Source of the DNA: Betaproteobacteria bacterium
GTDB taxonomy: Bacteria; Pseudomonadota; Gammaproteobacteria; Burkholderiales; SG8-41
Direction of reading: 5' to 3'
DNA length: 64,000 bases
Assembly: GCA_025363435.1 (NCBI GenBank)
Contig: JANYDY010000016.1
Location: 31,588-95,587, forward strand
Part shown: positions 8,662 to 16,991 of the stretch, piece after piece
Position numbering within the stretch: the stretch's first letter is position 1
Layout: every line of letters starts with the position of its first letter
The notes under the pieces: generated by a model
What the model was told of the DNA's origin: nothing
Databases searched by the model: none
What the model saw: the letters and a program-made list of their open reading frames with translations, nothing else
Translations under genes and position numbers: made by a program

Positions 8662-10056
8662 TCACAAACGGGAATTCGCCACTTCGGATATAAAATCCTC
8701 GAATTTTCCGCCGGCACTGCGGTCAATGCGTTCGCAGTACACCAGATTCAACTTTAGCGGCACCGGCAATCTCGACAGTATCAGCTTGCGCACGCGATCT
8801 TCCTGCTCAAGCGTAAGCGGTGCCGCAACAACGAGCCGCACCTCGACCAGATCGAAGGTTTTTTGTACCACTTGATATTGCCGGACCGGCGCCGCTTCGG
8901 CGATTGCACGCGAACCTAGCGCCGGCCAGAAGCGCCGGCCGTCGGCGGTAACCAGCATATTGCGCACGCGGCCGATGATCCGCTGCAAGACCGGCAAGCC
9001 GCGACCGCAGGCGCAGGGTTGGCCGACCTCCGCATAGTCGCCAACGTCGTAACGAATCAGCGGCATGGCAAAGTTGTGCAGATCAGTGACGACCACACGA
9101 CCGGTTTCGCCCGGCGTGCAGAGGCGACCTGCATCGTCGAGAATTTCAACCACAACGCCTTCGGCCTGCACGTGATAGTGCGACTGCCCCGGACATTGCA
9201 GCGCGATATAGCCGACCTCGGTACTCGAATAAGCGTCGGTCACGCGCACATTCCAGGCCTGCCGGCACAGTTCACGCGTTTCGGCGTCGAGCAATTCGCC
9301 GTAGGTGCGCACCTCCTGCAGCCGCGGCATTCGTATACCGCGCGCGATTGTCAGCCGCGCCAGTTCCGCCGCCATCGACGGGTGCGTAATCAGATAATCA
9401 GGTTCTTCCTTCAGCAGCCAGTCGATCTGGCTTGCCGCATCCTCTTCAATGCCGCGCACTGCAGAAGGACCGGTAGCGACGATATCGTCCGTTGCACTGC
9501 CCCAGCCGTCGAAATTACCCGGCGTGACGCCCTGCCGTATGCCGGCCAGTTTGCCGGCGAGATTGCGTTTGTTCCAAACGTGATCACGCAAGGCAAACGC
9601 GTTCCACATCACGCCGCAGACCTGCGTTTTCAAAATAGTCACCGGCGAGCCGGTCGAACCCGAGGTGCGCGACGCCTGCGGTACCCCGTGCGACGGCGGC
9701 GGCGCCGCGCTCTTTAAAGCTTCAAATTGATCCTGCAGATCGCGGCGCGTCAGCAAGGGCAAGGCGGCAAACTGTGCGGCGCCCAGCTTCGCTGCCGGGT
9801 CATATACATCCTGCCAGCGTTGCCGGTAAAACGGCACCGCGGCAAAAGCATGTGCGGTTAGAAGGCTGAGTTGAGTGAACTGCAGCTCACGCAAACGTTC
9901 GGCGGAAAGCCGTTCGCTCTGCAAAAACTGGAACTGCATCGCCAGCGCAAGATTGGCAGCGGGGCTGCCGATCGCCGGCCAGTCGGCGCCGCGCAGCGCG
10001 CTCAGGTACTGCCAGGCCGGCGCCGGCCCTGAACTAGCCGCGACTGTCGCGTTCAT
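8662..10056 (-). CDS. PaaK/CapK-like adenylate-forming enzyme (copy 2)
   Basis: A 464-residue paralogue of the gene at 6304-7647, matching it along its length: SRTSGSTGSPVTILKTQ, YSSTEVGYIALQCPGQSHYHVQAEG, IRYDVGDYAEVG, CACGRGLPVLQRIIGRVRN. The two proteins share the family core but differ clearly, so the duplication is old. The family forms acyl-adenylates and often acyl-CoA thioesters; the substrate is unknown. The start at 10056 is an ATG, and the upstream decarboxylase gene ends 40 bases away on the same strand. Its presence beside a methyltransferase and a second copy suggests a small specialised pathway rather than phenylacetate breakdown, since no paa genes are nearby. Confidence 0.82.
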   Translation of the reverse strand: MNATVAASSGPAPAWQYLSALRGADWPAIGSPAANLALAMQFQFLQSERLSAERLRELQFTQLSLLTAHAFAAVPFYRQRWQDVYDPAAKLGAAQFAALPLLTRRDLQDQFEALKSAAPPPSHGVPQASRTSGSTGSPVTILKTQVCGVMWNAFALRDHVWNKRNLAGKLAGIRQGVTPGNFDGWGSATDDIVATGPSAVRGIEEDAASQIDWLLKEEPDYLITHPSMAAELARLTIARGIRMPRLQEVRTYGELLDAETRELCRQAWNVRVTDAYSSTEVGYIALQCPGQSHYHVQAEGVVVEILDDAGRLCTPGETGRVVVTDLHNFAMPLIRYDVGDYAEVGQPCACGRGLPVLQRIIGRVRNMLVTADGRRFWPALGSRAIAEAAPVRQYQVVQKTFDLVEVRLVVAAPLTLEQEDRVRKLILSRLPVPLKLNLVYCERIDRSAGGKFEDFISEVANSRL

Positions 10057-10096
10057 GCGCCGGCAACCGCGTCAAAACAAATGCCGGCCGCCCCTG

Positions 10097-12340
10097 CTAC
10101 GAGGCAACGCAGTCAACGTAGTAGCGCGAACGGCGGCTGGTTTCGTCGGAGACCAGGCCGTGGATGTCGGTGTCGAAACCGGGGAATTTCTGGTTGAACG
10201 ACTTCGCGAACTTCAGGTAACGCACGATGATCGCGTTGAAACGCTCGCCCGGGATCAGGAGCGGAATGCCCGGCGGGTAGGGTGTGAGCAGCACGCTGGT
10301 AATGCGGCCTTCAAGCTGGTCGATTTCGACGCGTTCGATCTCGCGGTGCGCGAGCTTCGCCCAGGCATCGGCCGGACGCATCGCCGGCTCCATGTTCGAC
10401 AAATACATTTCGGTGGTCAGCCGCGCGATGTCGTTGGCTTTGTAAACACCGTGGATCTGCGTACAAAGATCGCGCAAGCCCACTTTTTCGTACTGCGGAT
10501 ATTTGCCAACGAACTCGGGCAGGATGCGCCATAGCGGCCGGTTGTTGTCGTAGTCGTCCTTGAACTGCTGCAGTTCGGTGACCAGAGAATTCCAGCGGCC
10601 CTTGGTGATGCCGATGGTGAACATGATGAAAAACGAATAAAGGCCGGTTTTCTCGACAATGATGCCGTGCTCTGCGAGGTATTTGGTCACCACCGCTGCG
10701 GGCATGCCCGGATTGGAAAACGCGCCCGAGACATCGAGACCCGGCGTAATCACGGTGGCCTTGATCGGATCGAGCATGTTGAAACCCGTCGCCAAATCGC
10801 CGAAACCGTGCCAGCGGTCGTTGGATTTCAAAACCCAGTCTTCGCGATCACCGATGCCTTCTTCCGCCAGGTGCTCCGGGCCCCATACCTTGAACCACCA
10901 CGATTTACCGAACTCGTCGTCGATTTTGCGCATGGCGCGTCGAAAATCCAGTGCCTCTAGTATCGATTCCTCTACCAGTGCGTTGCCGCCGGGCGGCTCC
11001 ATCATCGCTGCGGCGACGTCGCACGAGGCGATGATCGAGTACTGTGGCGAAGTCGAGGTGTGCATCAGATAAGCCTCGTTGAAGCTGTGGCGGTCGAGTT
11101 TGCGCGTTTCGCTGTCCTGCACCAGAATCTGCGAAGCCTGCGAGAGGCCGGCCAGCATCTTGTGCGTCGACTGCGTAGCAAAAATCATCGACTCCTTGCA
11201 GCGCGCGCGATCGGTGCCGATGGCATGCATGCCGCGATAGAAATCGTGGAAAGTGGCATGCGGCAACCACGCCTCGTCGAAATGCAGGGTGTCGACCTTG
11301 CCGTCGAGCATCTCTTTGATGGTATCGACGTTATAGACCACGCCGTCGTAGGTGCTTTGCGTCACCGTCAGCACGCGCGGCTTCGATTTGGATTCGCGCG
11401 CGAACGGATTGGCAGCGATTTTCTTCTGGATGTTCTCCCATTTGAATTCCTCGAGCGGAATCGGCCCGATGATGCCGAAGTGATTGCGCGTCGGCATCAG
11501 AAACACCGGCACCGCGCCCGTCATGGTGATCGCGTGCAAAATCGATTTATGGCAATTGCGGTCGACCAGCACGATATCGCCCGGCGCCACCGTCGAATTC
11601 CACACCATCTTGTTCGAGGTCGAGGTGCCGTTGGTAACAAAGAACAGGTGGTCGCAATTGAAAATGCGCGCGGCGTTGCGCTCGGACGCCGCCACCGGCC
11701 CCGAGTGATCGAGCAACTGGCCGAGTTCATCGACCGCATTGCAAACGTCGGCGCGCAGCATGTTCTCGCCGAAAAACTGGTGGAACATCTGGCCGACCGG
11801 GCTCTTCAGAAAGGCCACGCCGCCCGAGTGCCCCGGGCAATGCCACGAGTAGGAGCCGTCCTGCGCGTAGTTGGTCAAGGCGCGGAAAAACGGTGGCGCC
11901 AGACCATCGAGATACGAGCGCGTTTCACGGATGATATGGCGCGCCACGAATTCCGGCGTGTCCTCGAACATGTGAATGAAACCGTGCAGCTCGCGCAGGA
12001 TGTCGTTCGGCATGTGGCGCGACGTCTTCGTCTCGCCGTAGAGATAAATCGGAATGTCGGTATTGCGAAAACGGATTTCCTCGATGAATTTGCGCAGGTT
12101 CAACACCGCCGGATCGAGTTCCGGGCCCGGCGTGAATTCTTCGTCGTCGATCGACAGAATGAAGGCCGAGGCGCGCGACTGCTGCTGCGCGAACTGCGAG
12201 AGATCACCGTAGCTGGTGACGCCGATGACCTCGACGCCCTCATCTTCGATCGCCTTCGCCAGCGCGCGTATGCCAAGGCCGCTGGCATTGTCCGAGCGGT
12301 AGTCTTCATCGATGATGATGACTGGAAACTTGAGTTTCAT
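10097..12340 (-). CDS. PLP-dependent arginine/lysine/ornithine decarboxylase
   Basis: A 747-residue fold-type I decarboxylase of the inducible Orn/Lys/Arg (AdiA/CadA/SpeF) family: a basic amino acid loses its carboxyl group to give a polyamine precursor, consuming a cytosolic proton. The N-terminal response-regulator-like wing domain is visible (VIIIDEDYRSDNASGLGIRALAKAIEDEG), followed by the PLP core with WHCPGHSGG, FVTNGTSTSNKMVW, HFDEAW and the Schiff-base lysine in ATQSTHKMLAGLSQASQI. A C-terminal domain (YPPGIPLLIPGERF) completes it. Which of arginine, lysine or ornithine is used cannot be decided by eye, so no symbol is given. Start ATG at 12340; the gene lies 36 bases after apbC on the same strand. 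Confidence 0.92.
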   Translation of the reverse strand: MKLKFPVIIIDEDYRSDNASGLGIRALAKAIEDEGVEVIGVTSYGDLSQFAQQQSRASAFILSIDDEEFTPGPELDPAVLNLRKFIEEIRFRNTDIPIYLYGETKTSRHMPNDILRELHGFIHMFEDTPEFVARHIIRETRSYLDGLAPPFFRALTNYAQDGSYSWHCPGHSGGVAFLKSPVGQMFHQFFGENMLRADVCNAVDELGQLLDHSGPVAASERNAARIFNCDHLFFVTNGTSTSNKMVWNSTVAPGDIVLVDRNCHKSILHAITMTGAVPVFLMPTRNHFGIIGPIPLEEFKWENIQKKIAANPFARESKSKPRVLTVTQSTYDGVVYNVDTIKEMLDGKVDTLHFDEAWLPHATFHDFYRGMHAIGTDRARCKESMIFATQSTHKMLAGLSQASQILVQDSETRKLDRHSFNEAYLMHTSTSPQYSIIASCDVAAAMMEPPGGNALVEESILEALDFRRAMRKIDDEFGKSWWFKVWGPEHLAEEGIGDREDWVLKSNDRWHGFGDLATGFNMLDPIKATVITPGLDVSGAFSNPGMPAAVVTKYLAEHGIIVEKTGLYSFFIMFTIGITKGRWNSLVTELQQFKDDYDNNRPLWRILPEFVGKYPQYEKVGLRDLCTQIHGVYKANDIARLTTEMYLSNMEPAMRPADAWAKLAHREIERVEIDQLEGRITSVLLTPYPPGIPLLIPGERFNAIIVRYLKFAKSFNQKFPGFDTDIHGLVSDETSRRSRYYVDCVAS

Positions 12341-12376
12341 TGTCCGTCCCTTGTTTGCCCAGACCCGCCGGTCGCT

Positions 12377-13465
12377 TTATGTATTTTGCACCACGATCTT
12401 CGGAAACGCCGCCGAGTGATCCTTCTGCTGCTCGGCAATTTTGACCGCGACGCGGCGCGCGATCTGGCGGTAAATTTCCGCTGAGCGCCCGTTAGGGTCG
12501 GCCACCACCGTCGGTTGACCGGAGTCAGCCTGCTCGCGGATTTTGATATCGAGCGGCAGCGAACCGAGCAGATCGATGCCGTAATCCTTCGCCATGCGGT
12601 CGCCGCCGCCGGAACCGAAAATGTCTTCTTCATGACCGCACTTCGAGCAGATGTGCAGGCTCATGTTCTCGACCACGCCGAGAATCGGAATATTCACCTT
12701 CTCGAACATCTTGAGGCCCTTGCGCGCGTCCATCAGCGCGATGTCCTGCGGCGTGGTGACGATCACCGCCCCCGTCACCGGCACGCGCTGCGCCAGCGTC
12801 AGTTGAATATCGCCGGTGCCCGGCGGAAGATCGACGACGAGGTAATCGACGTCGCGCCAGTTGGTTTCGTTGAGCAGTTGCTCGAGCGCCTGCGTCACCA
12901 TCGGGCCGCGCCACACCATCGGCGTTTCGACGTCGATCATGAAGCCGATCGACATTGCCTGTATGCCATGGCCTTCCATCGGCTCGATGCGCTTGCCGTC
13001 CTTCGATTCCGGTTTACCGACGATGCCAAGCATGGTCGGCTGCGACGGGCCGTAGATGTCGGCATCGAGCACGCCGACCGTGGCGCCCTCGGCGGCCAGC
13101 GCCAGCGCGAGATTGACCGCAGTGGTTGATTTGCCCACACCACCCTTGCCGGAAGCGACGGCAATGATGTTCTTGACGCCGGGCACCAGCTTGACGCCGC
13201 GCTGCACCGCGTGCGAGACGATTTTCATCGTCACATTGGCCGTAACCTTGCCGATGCCGGGTATGGTTTTGAGTTTCGCTTCGACCGCCGCGCGCACCGG
13301 TTCGATTTGCGTTTTCGCCGGATAACCGAGCAGCACGTCGAGCGTGACGTTGTCGCCGTCGATCTTGATGTTGCGCGCTTCCTTGCCGGTGATGTAATCC
13401 TTGCCGGTGTTCGGATCGATCAATTCGCTGAGTGCTTCCTTGATCTGCTGCTCGGAGATTGCCAT
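12377..13465 (-). CDS. apbC: Mrp/ApbC iron-sulfur cluster carrier ATPase
   Basis: A 362-residue cytosolic P-loop ATPase that binds and hands over Fe-S clusters to apoproteins. The N-terminal ~90 residues are a MIP18/DUF59-like domain (EALSELIDPNTGKDYI). The ATPase core has the deviant Walker A IAVASGKGGVGKSTTAVNLA, DADIYGPSQPTMLG, VDLPPGTGDIQLTL and the cluster-ligand CxxC motif CSKCGHEEDIFG. Length and domain order match Mrp/ApbC. It is transcribed away from metG, with the two starts about 127 bases apart; this arrangement of apbC opposite metG is common in proteobacteria. Confidence 0.95.
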   Translation of the reverse strand: MAISEQQIKEALSELIDPNTGKDYITGKEARNIKIDGDNVTLDVLLGYPAKTQIEPVRAAVEAKLKTIPGIGKVTANVTMKIVSHAVQRGVKLVPGVKNIIAVASGKGGVGKSTTAVNLALALAAEGATVGVLDADIYGPSQPTMLGIVGKPESKDGKRIEPMEGHGIQAMSIGFMIDVETPMVWRGPMVTQALEQLLNETNWRDVDYLVVDLPPGTGDIQLTLAQRVPVTGAVIVTTPQDIALMDARKGLKMFEKVNIPILGVVENMSLHICSKCGHEEDIFGSGGGDRMAKDYGIDLLGSLPLDIKIREQADSGQPTVVADPNGRSAEIYRQIARRVAVKIAEQQKDHSAAFPKIVVQNT

Positions 13466-13592
13466 TAGGGGTATCCCGGTTCATGTGTGATGAGGGCGCA
13501 ATTCTAAACAATTCAGGGGACAACGCCTACAGGAAAGGGGGCAAATTCGAGTGGTTTGTTACAATTCGCTGCTTGATCGGAATGCCCGCCAA

Positions 13593-16085
13593 ATGACTCG
13601 CAGAATCTTCGTCACCACCGCCCTGCCCTACGCCAACGGCTCGTTCCACATCGGCCACATCATGGAGTACATCCAGGCCGATATCTGGGTGCGTTTCCAG
13701 CGCATGCAAGGGCATGAAGTCCATTTTGTCTGCGCCGACGACGCCCACGGCGCGCCCATCATGCTCAAAGCCGAATCCGAGGGCATTACACCTGAACAAC
13801 TGGTCGGCCGCATCGCCGCCGAGCGCCCGAAATACCTCGAGGGCTTCCACATTGCCTTCGATAACTGGCATTCGACCCACTCGCCGGAGAACACCGAACT
13901 CTCGCAGGATATCTACCGCAAGCTGAAGGCGGCAGGGCTGATTTACACCAAGTCGATCGAGCAGTTCTACGACCCGGTCAAACAGATGTTCCTCGCCGAC
14001 CGCTACATCAAGGGCGAATGCCCGAAATGCTCTGCCCGCGACCAGTACGGCGACGCCTGCGAAGTCTGCGGCGCCGTCTACGCGCCGACCGATCTGAAGA
14101 ACCCGTACTCGACCCTGTCGGGCGCCAAACCGGTAATGAAATCGTCGGAGCATTACTTCTTCAAGCTCTCCGACCCGAAGTGCAAGGAATTCCTGCAGAA
14201 CTGGCTCGACCAGAGCGGCCATCTGCAGCCGCAAGTCGCCAACAAGGCGCGCGAATGGCTGACCGGCGACGGCGACAAAGCGCTCGGCGACTGGGACATT
14301 TCGCGCGACGCGCCCTACTTCGGCATCCCGATTCCCGACGCGCAGGGCAAGTATTTCTACGTCTGGCTCGACGCACCGGTTGGTTACCTGGCGAGCTTCA
14401 AGAACTACTGCGCGAAGAAGGGTATCGACTTCGACAAATTTCTCGCCGACCCGGCGACCGAGCAGATCCACTTCATCGGCAAGGACATCATTTACTTCCA
14501 CACGCTGTTCTGGCCGGCCATGCTGCACTTTGCGCAGAAGAAAACGCCAAACCAGATCAACGTGCACGGTTTCATCACCGTCTCCGGCGAGAAAATGTCG
14601 AAGTCGCGCGGCACCGGCATCAGCCCGCTGCGCTACCTCGACGTCGGCATGAATCCGGAATGGCTGCGCTATTACATCGCCGCGAAGTTGAATGCGAGCG
14701 TTGAAGACATTGACTTCAATCCGGATGACTTCATGGCGCGGGTGAATAGCGATTTGATTGGGAAGTACGTGAATATTGCAAGCCGCTGCGCGGGCTTTAT
14801 CAATAAGCGATTTAATGGCCAACTCGTAGCAGTTGAACCAACCAACGAGCTCATTCAACAGATTCAAGCATCCGCTAAAAAAATCAGTGATTATTTTGAT
14901 AATCGAGAATATGGGAGAGCAATTCGCGAAATTATGTTCGATATTGATAACGCGAATGCATTTGTAGATCAGGTAAAACCCTGGGAACTCGCAAAACAAG
15001 CAGGTGCCGAAACGCAACTCCAGCAAGCGTGTTCTGATGCCCTAAATATGTTTCGCCTATTCACCATTTATTTGAAACCTATATTGCCAAGATTGGCTCA
15101 TCAGGTCGAAGAATTCTTTGGTATCGATTCACTAACTTGGTCTGATGCTAAAACCCTTCTACCTGCTAGACACCGAATCAATAATTACAGTCATCTCATG
15201 TCCCGCGTCGAAGAAAAACAACTCGACGCCCTGCTCGAACTCGACGCGCCGCCCCCCTCTCCCTCCGGGAGAGGGGCTGGGGGTGAGGGAAAAAAGCACA
15301 AACGTCCACTCCCGGAAAATCTCCTCGGCTTCGCCAGAAAACTCCGCAGCGAGCAAACCGATGCTGAGCAACTCATCTGGGGCCTGCTGCGCGATCGCCG
15401 ACTCGCCAACGCCAAATTCCGTCGCCAGCACCCGATCGAAGCCAGCGGAAAAAACTACGTCCTCGATTTCTACTGCGACGAGCTGAAACTCGCCATCGAA
15501 CTCGACGGCGGCCAACATCAAACTGCGGCGACGGTCGATGCCGCGCGCACGGCTGCGCTGAAAAAGGCCGGAATTACCGTCGTTCGCTATTGGAACAACG
15601 ACGTTCTGCAGCAAACCGAAGTCGTCCTCGAGTCAATCTGGAATGCGATCATGGAAAAGTCTCCGCAAGATAAAAATCTTCCCTCACCCCCCGCCCCTCT
15701 CCCGGCGGGAGAGGGGGGCAAACCCGACGCCAGAGCAACTGCGGCGGCAGCAAGCAATACCATCTCGATCGACGATTTTTCGAAAATCGATCTGCGCATT
15801 GCCAAGATCGTCAATGCAGAAACGGTGGAAGGCGCCGACAAGCTCTTGAAGCTCACGCTCGACGTCGGCGCGCTCGGCACCAAGCAGGTTTTCGCCGGCA
15901 TCAAATCCGCCTACGATCCGGCGACGCTGGTCGGCAGGCATACAGTGATGGTGGCCAACCTGGCGCCGCGCAAGATGAAGTTCGGCATGTCCGAAGGCAT
16001 GGTGCTCGCCGCTTCCGGCGACACACCCGGACTTTTCATACTCTCGCCGGACAGCGGTGCGCAGCCCGGAATGAAAGTGAAATAG
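13593..16085 (+). CDS. metG: Methionyl-tRNA synthetase with inserted DUF559 nuclease domain
   Basis: Charges tRNA-Met with methionine. The ATG at 13593 ([22 protein letters not shown]) gives 830 residues, about 155 more than relatives of this domain layout. Domains in order: Rossmann core with HIGH (19-22) and KMSKS (334-338); a zinc-knuckle insert around 144-160 (CPKC...CEVC); helical anticodon-binding domain to about 550; an inserted segment, about 553-709; then the C-terminal EMAP/Trbp111-like tRNA-binding domain ([20 protein letters not shown] to QPGMKVK). The insert is a DUF559 domain in frame with no stop. All aminoacylation motifs are intact, so the enzyme is probably functional, and it would be essential unless a second copy exists. 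The codons encoding about residues 366-535 are unusually AT-rich. Confidence 0.95.
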   Translation: MTRRIFVTTALPYANGSFHIGHIMEYIQADIWVRFQRMQGHEVHFVCADDAHGAPIMLKAESEGITPEQLVGRIAAERPKYLEGFHIAFDNWHSTHSPENTELSQDIYRKLKAAGLIYTKSIEQFYDPVKQMFLADRYIKGECPKCSARDQYGDACEVCGAVYAPTDLKNPYSTLSGAKPVMKSSEHYFFKLSDPKCKEFLQNWLDQSGHLQPQVANKAREWLTGDGDKALGDWDISRDAPYFGIPIPDAQGKYFYVWLDAPVGYLASFKNYCAKKGIDFDKFLADPATEQIHFIGKDIIYFHTLFWPAMLHFAQKKTPNQINVHGFITVSGEKMSKSRGTGISPLRYLDVGMNPEWLRYYIAAKLNASVEDIDFNPDDFMARVNSDLIGKYVNIASRCAGFINKRFNGQLVAVEPTNELIQQIQASAKKISDYFDNREYGRAIREIMFDIDNANAFVDQVKPWELAKQAGAETQLQQACSDALNMFRLFTIYLKPILPRLAHQVEEFFGIDSLTWSDAKTLLPARHRINNYSHLMSRVEEKQLDALLELDAPPPSPSGRGAGGEGKKHKRPLPENLLGFARKLRSEQTDAEQLIWGLLRDRRLANAKFRRQHPIEASGKNYVLDFYCDELKLAIELDGGQHQTAATVDAARTAALKKAGITVVRYWNNDVLQQTEVVLESIWNAIMEKSPQDKNLPSPPAPLPAGEGGKPDARATAAAASNTISIDDFSKIDLRIAKIVNAETVEGADKLLKLTLDVGALGTKQVFAGIKSAYDPATLVGRHTVMVANLAPRKMKFGMSEGMVLAASGDTPGLFILSPDSGAQPGMKVK
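15251..15289 (+). repeat. Left 39-bp inverted repeat of the cassette in metG
   Basis: This 39-base element contains a perfect hairpin, CCCCTCTCCC-TCC-GGGAGAGGGG (15254-15276), followed by a G-rich tail ending GGTGAGGG. Its reverse complement recurs at 15681-15719 with only two differences out of 39. Similar CCCTCTCCC palindromes are widespread intergenic repeats in proteobacteria and often sit beside DUF559 genes (from memory). Here it is translated as part of MetRS ([13 protein letters not shown]). Confidence 0.9.
15290..15680 (+). mobile_element. DUF559 (Vsr-like endonuclease) cassette between inverted repeats
   Basis: The segment between the repeats encodes, in the metG frame, a full DUF559 domain: [61 protein letters not shown], and a C-terminal [12 protein letters not shown]. 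The acidic residues expected of a PD-(D/E)XK fold (D in VLDFYC, E and D in AIELDG) are present. DUF559 proteins normally occur as free-standing genes of about 120 residues; this one has no start codon of its own before the domain. I infer that a repeat-bounded unit entered metG. A transposition mechanism is not shown by the sequence. Confidence 0.75.
15681..15719 (-). repeat. Right 39-bp inverted repeat of the cassette in metG
   Basis: Reverse-complement partner of 15251-15289, with 37 of 39 bases matching. It contains its own hairpin, CCCCTCTCCC-GGC-GGGAGAGGGG (15694-15716), and is translated as [14 protein letters not shown] within MetRS. Immediately downstream the MetRS linker resumes and leads into the tRNA-binding domain. 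Confidence 0.9.
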
Positions 16086-16129
16086 CCGGCGTCTTCTTCT
16101 GCAGCAGCAGTACGCGAGCGGAAATTATC

Positions 16130-16148
16130 GCCGCGAAATAATCGCGGC
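16130..16148. other. Short hairpin between convergent metG and DsrE-like gene
   Basis: GCCGCG and CGCGGC are separated by 7 bases. It lies in the gap between two convergent genes, where a terminator would be expected, but no T-run follows on either strand, so an intrinsic terminator is not established. Confidence 0.3.
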
Positions 16149-16159
16149 ACTAAGCGAAG

Positions 16160-16591
16160 TTACGGACGGATGTAAGCCCAGCCTTCGCTCTGCCGCAGCA
16201 TCAGGGCGGTGACGCCGGCTTTGACGAAACCGATATTCGGCAACAGATCGGCCTTGGTCGTCTTGGTGTTTCTCATGGTGTTTTCGCAGGCGAACACGCC
16301 GGCGCCGGCGCTCAGCGTCTCGGCGATGCGCGCGGCCACCACCGAATCGACCTTCAGCATATTGAGCCCGGGGCCGTAGGTGATGAGTTCGATGTCGACA
16401 TTCTCGCGGCCGAGGTCCTGCTGAACGTTACGAATGTTGTTGAGCGCGAGGTTCCACTTGGCCGGATCGTTGTCGCTGACCTGGAACACCACTTTGTGGC
16501 GCGCGGCGGCCGTTTCCGCCGCCTGCACGGCCGGCGCAACTGCAGTCGCAAACGCAGCCAATACGGTAAGAATTTGCAGCAGCTTTTTCAT
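16160..16591 (-). CDS. Exported DsrE/DsrF-like protein
   Basis: A 143-residue protein with a clear signal peptide (MKKLLQILTVLAAFATAVAPAVQAAE), so it should be periplasmic. The mature domain resembles the DsrE/DsrF-like fold: HKVVFQVSDNDPAKWNLALNNIRNV, then VDIELITYGPGLNML and a cysteine in GVFACENTMRNTK. Cytosolic DsrE-family proteins relay sulfur through cysteines; the exported subgroup has no settled role. The single cysteine sits where the active cysteine often lies, but the function is not known. The gene is convergent with metG and upstream of the divergent acyP. Confidence 0.8.
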   Translation of the reverse strand: MKKLLQILTVLAAFATAVAPAVQAAETAAARHKVVFQVSDNDPAKWNLALNNIRNVQQDLGRENVDIELITYGPGLNMLKVDSVVAARIAETLSAGAGVFACENTMRNTKTTKADLLPNIGFVKAGVTALMLRQSEGWAYIRP

Positions 16592-16709
16592 GCTTCGCTC
16601 CGTTCATGACAGGCGCGGCGCGGTGCCGGCGCAGAGCGCGCATTGTAACAGCGCAGCGGCACGGCTGGCACGGCGGGACAATACGGTCGAACCGAACTAT
16701 TATTTGCTT

Positions 16710-16988
16710 ATGCCGATTGCCAGACATCTCGTCATCAGCGGCCGTGTACAGGGCGTGGGTTTCCGCCAATTCATGAGCCACGCTGCGTTCGACCTGCATA
16801 TCACCGGCTGGGTTCGCAACCGCCACGATGGCAGCGTCGAAGCCGTTATCAGCGGCACACCGGAAGCCGTCCACACCATGATCGAACGCGCGCGGCGCGG
16901 TCCGTTGCACGCCATGGTCAATGAATGCTGCGTCAGCGACGCGCATGGCAGCGGGTTCACGCGCTTCGAGACGCTGCCATGCGCCTAG
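16710..16988 (+). CDS. acyP: Acylphosphatase
   Basis: A small 92-residue enzyme that hydrolyses acyl-phosphates such as carbamoyl phosphate or acetyl phosphate. The phosphate-binding loop is present (SGRVQGVGFRQFM, with the essential arginine), and the asparagine-containing block GWVRNRHDGSVEAVISG matches the family. The ATG at 16710 gives the canonical length; the track ORF starting at 16434 overlaps the opposite DsrE-like gene and is not the real start. Its stop codon is only 3 bases from the end of convergent dnaE. Confidence 0.93.
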   Translation: MPIARHLVISGRVQGVGFRQFMSHAAFDLHITGWVRNRHDGSVEAVISGTPEAVHTMIERARRGPLHAMVNECCVSDAHGSGFTRFETLPCA

Positions 16989-16991
16989 CAA

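Noticed and set aside
11060-12484. 474-residue plus-strand ORF over the decarboxylase gene
   Set aside because: Antisense shadow; composition rich in Arg, His and Val with no motifs. The same holds for the large antisense ORFs at 18906-20213, 53786-55189 and 58857-60185.
13527-15026. 499-residue minus-strand ORF opposite metG
   Set aside because: Antisense shadow of the MetRS catalytic core; no recognisable features.
15251-15719. Intein in MetRS
   Set aside because: The inserted segment has no splicing-domain blocks, no N-terminal Cys or Ser junction and no C-terminal His-Asn. It is a DUF559 domain between inverted repeats.
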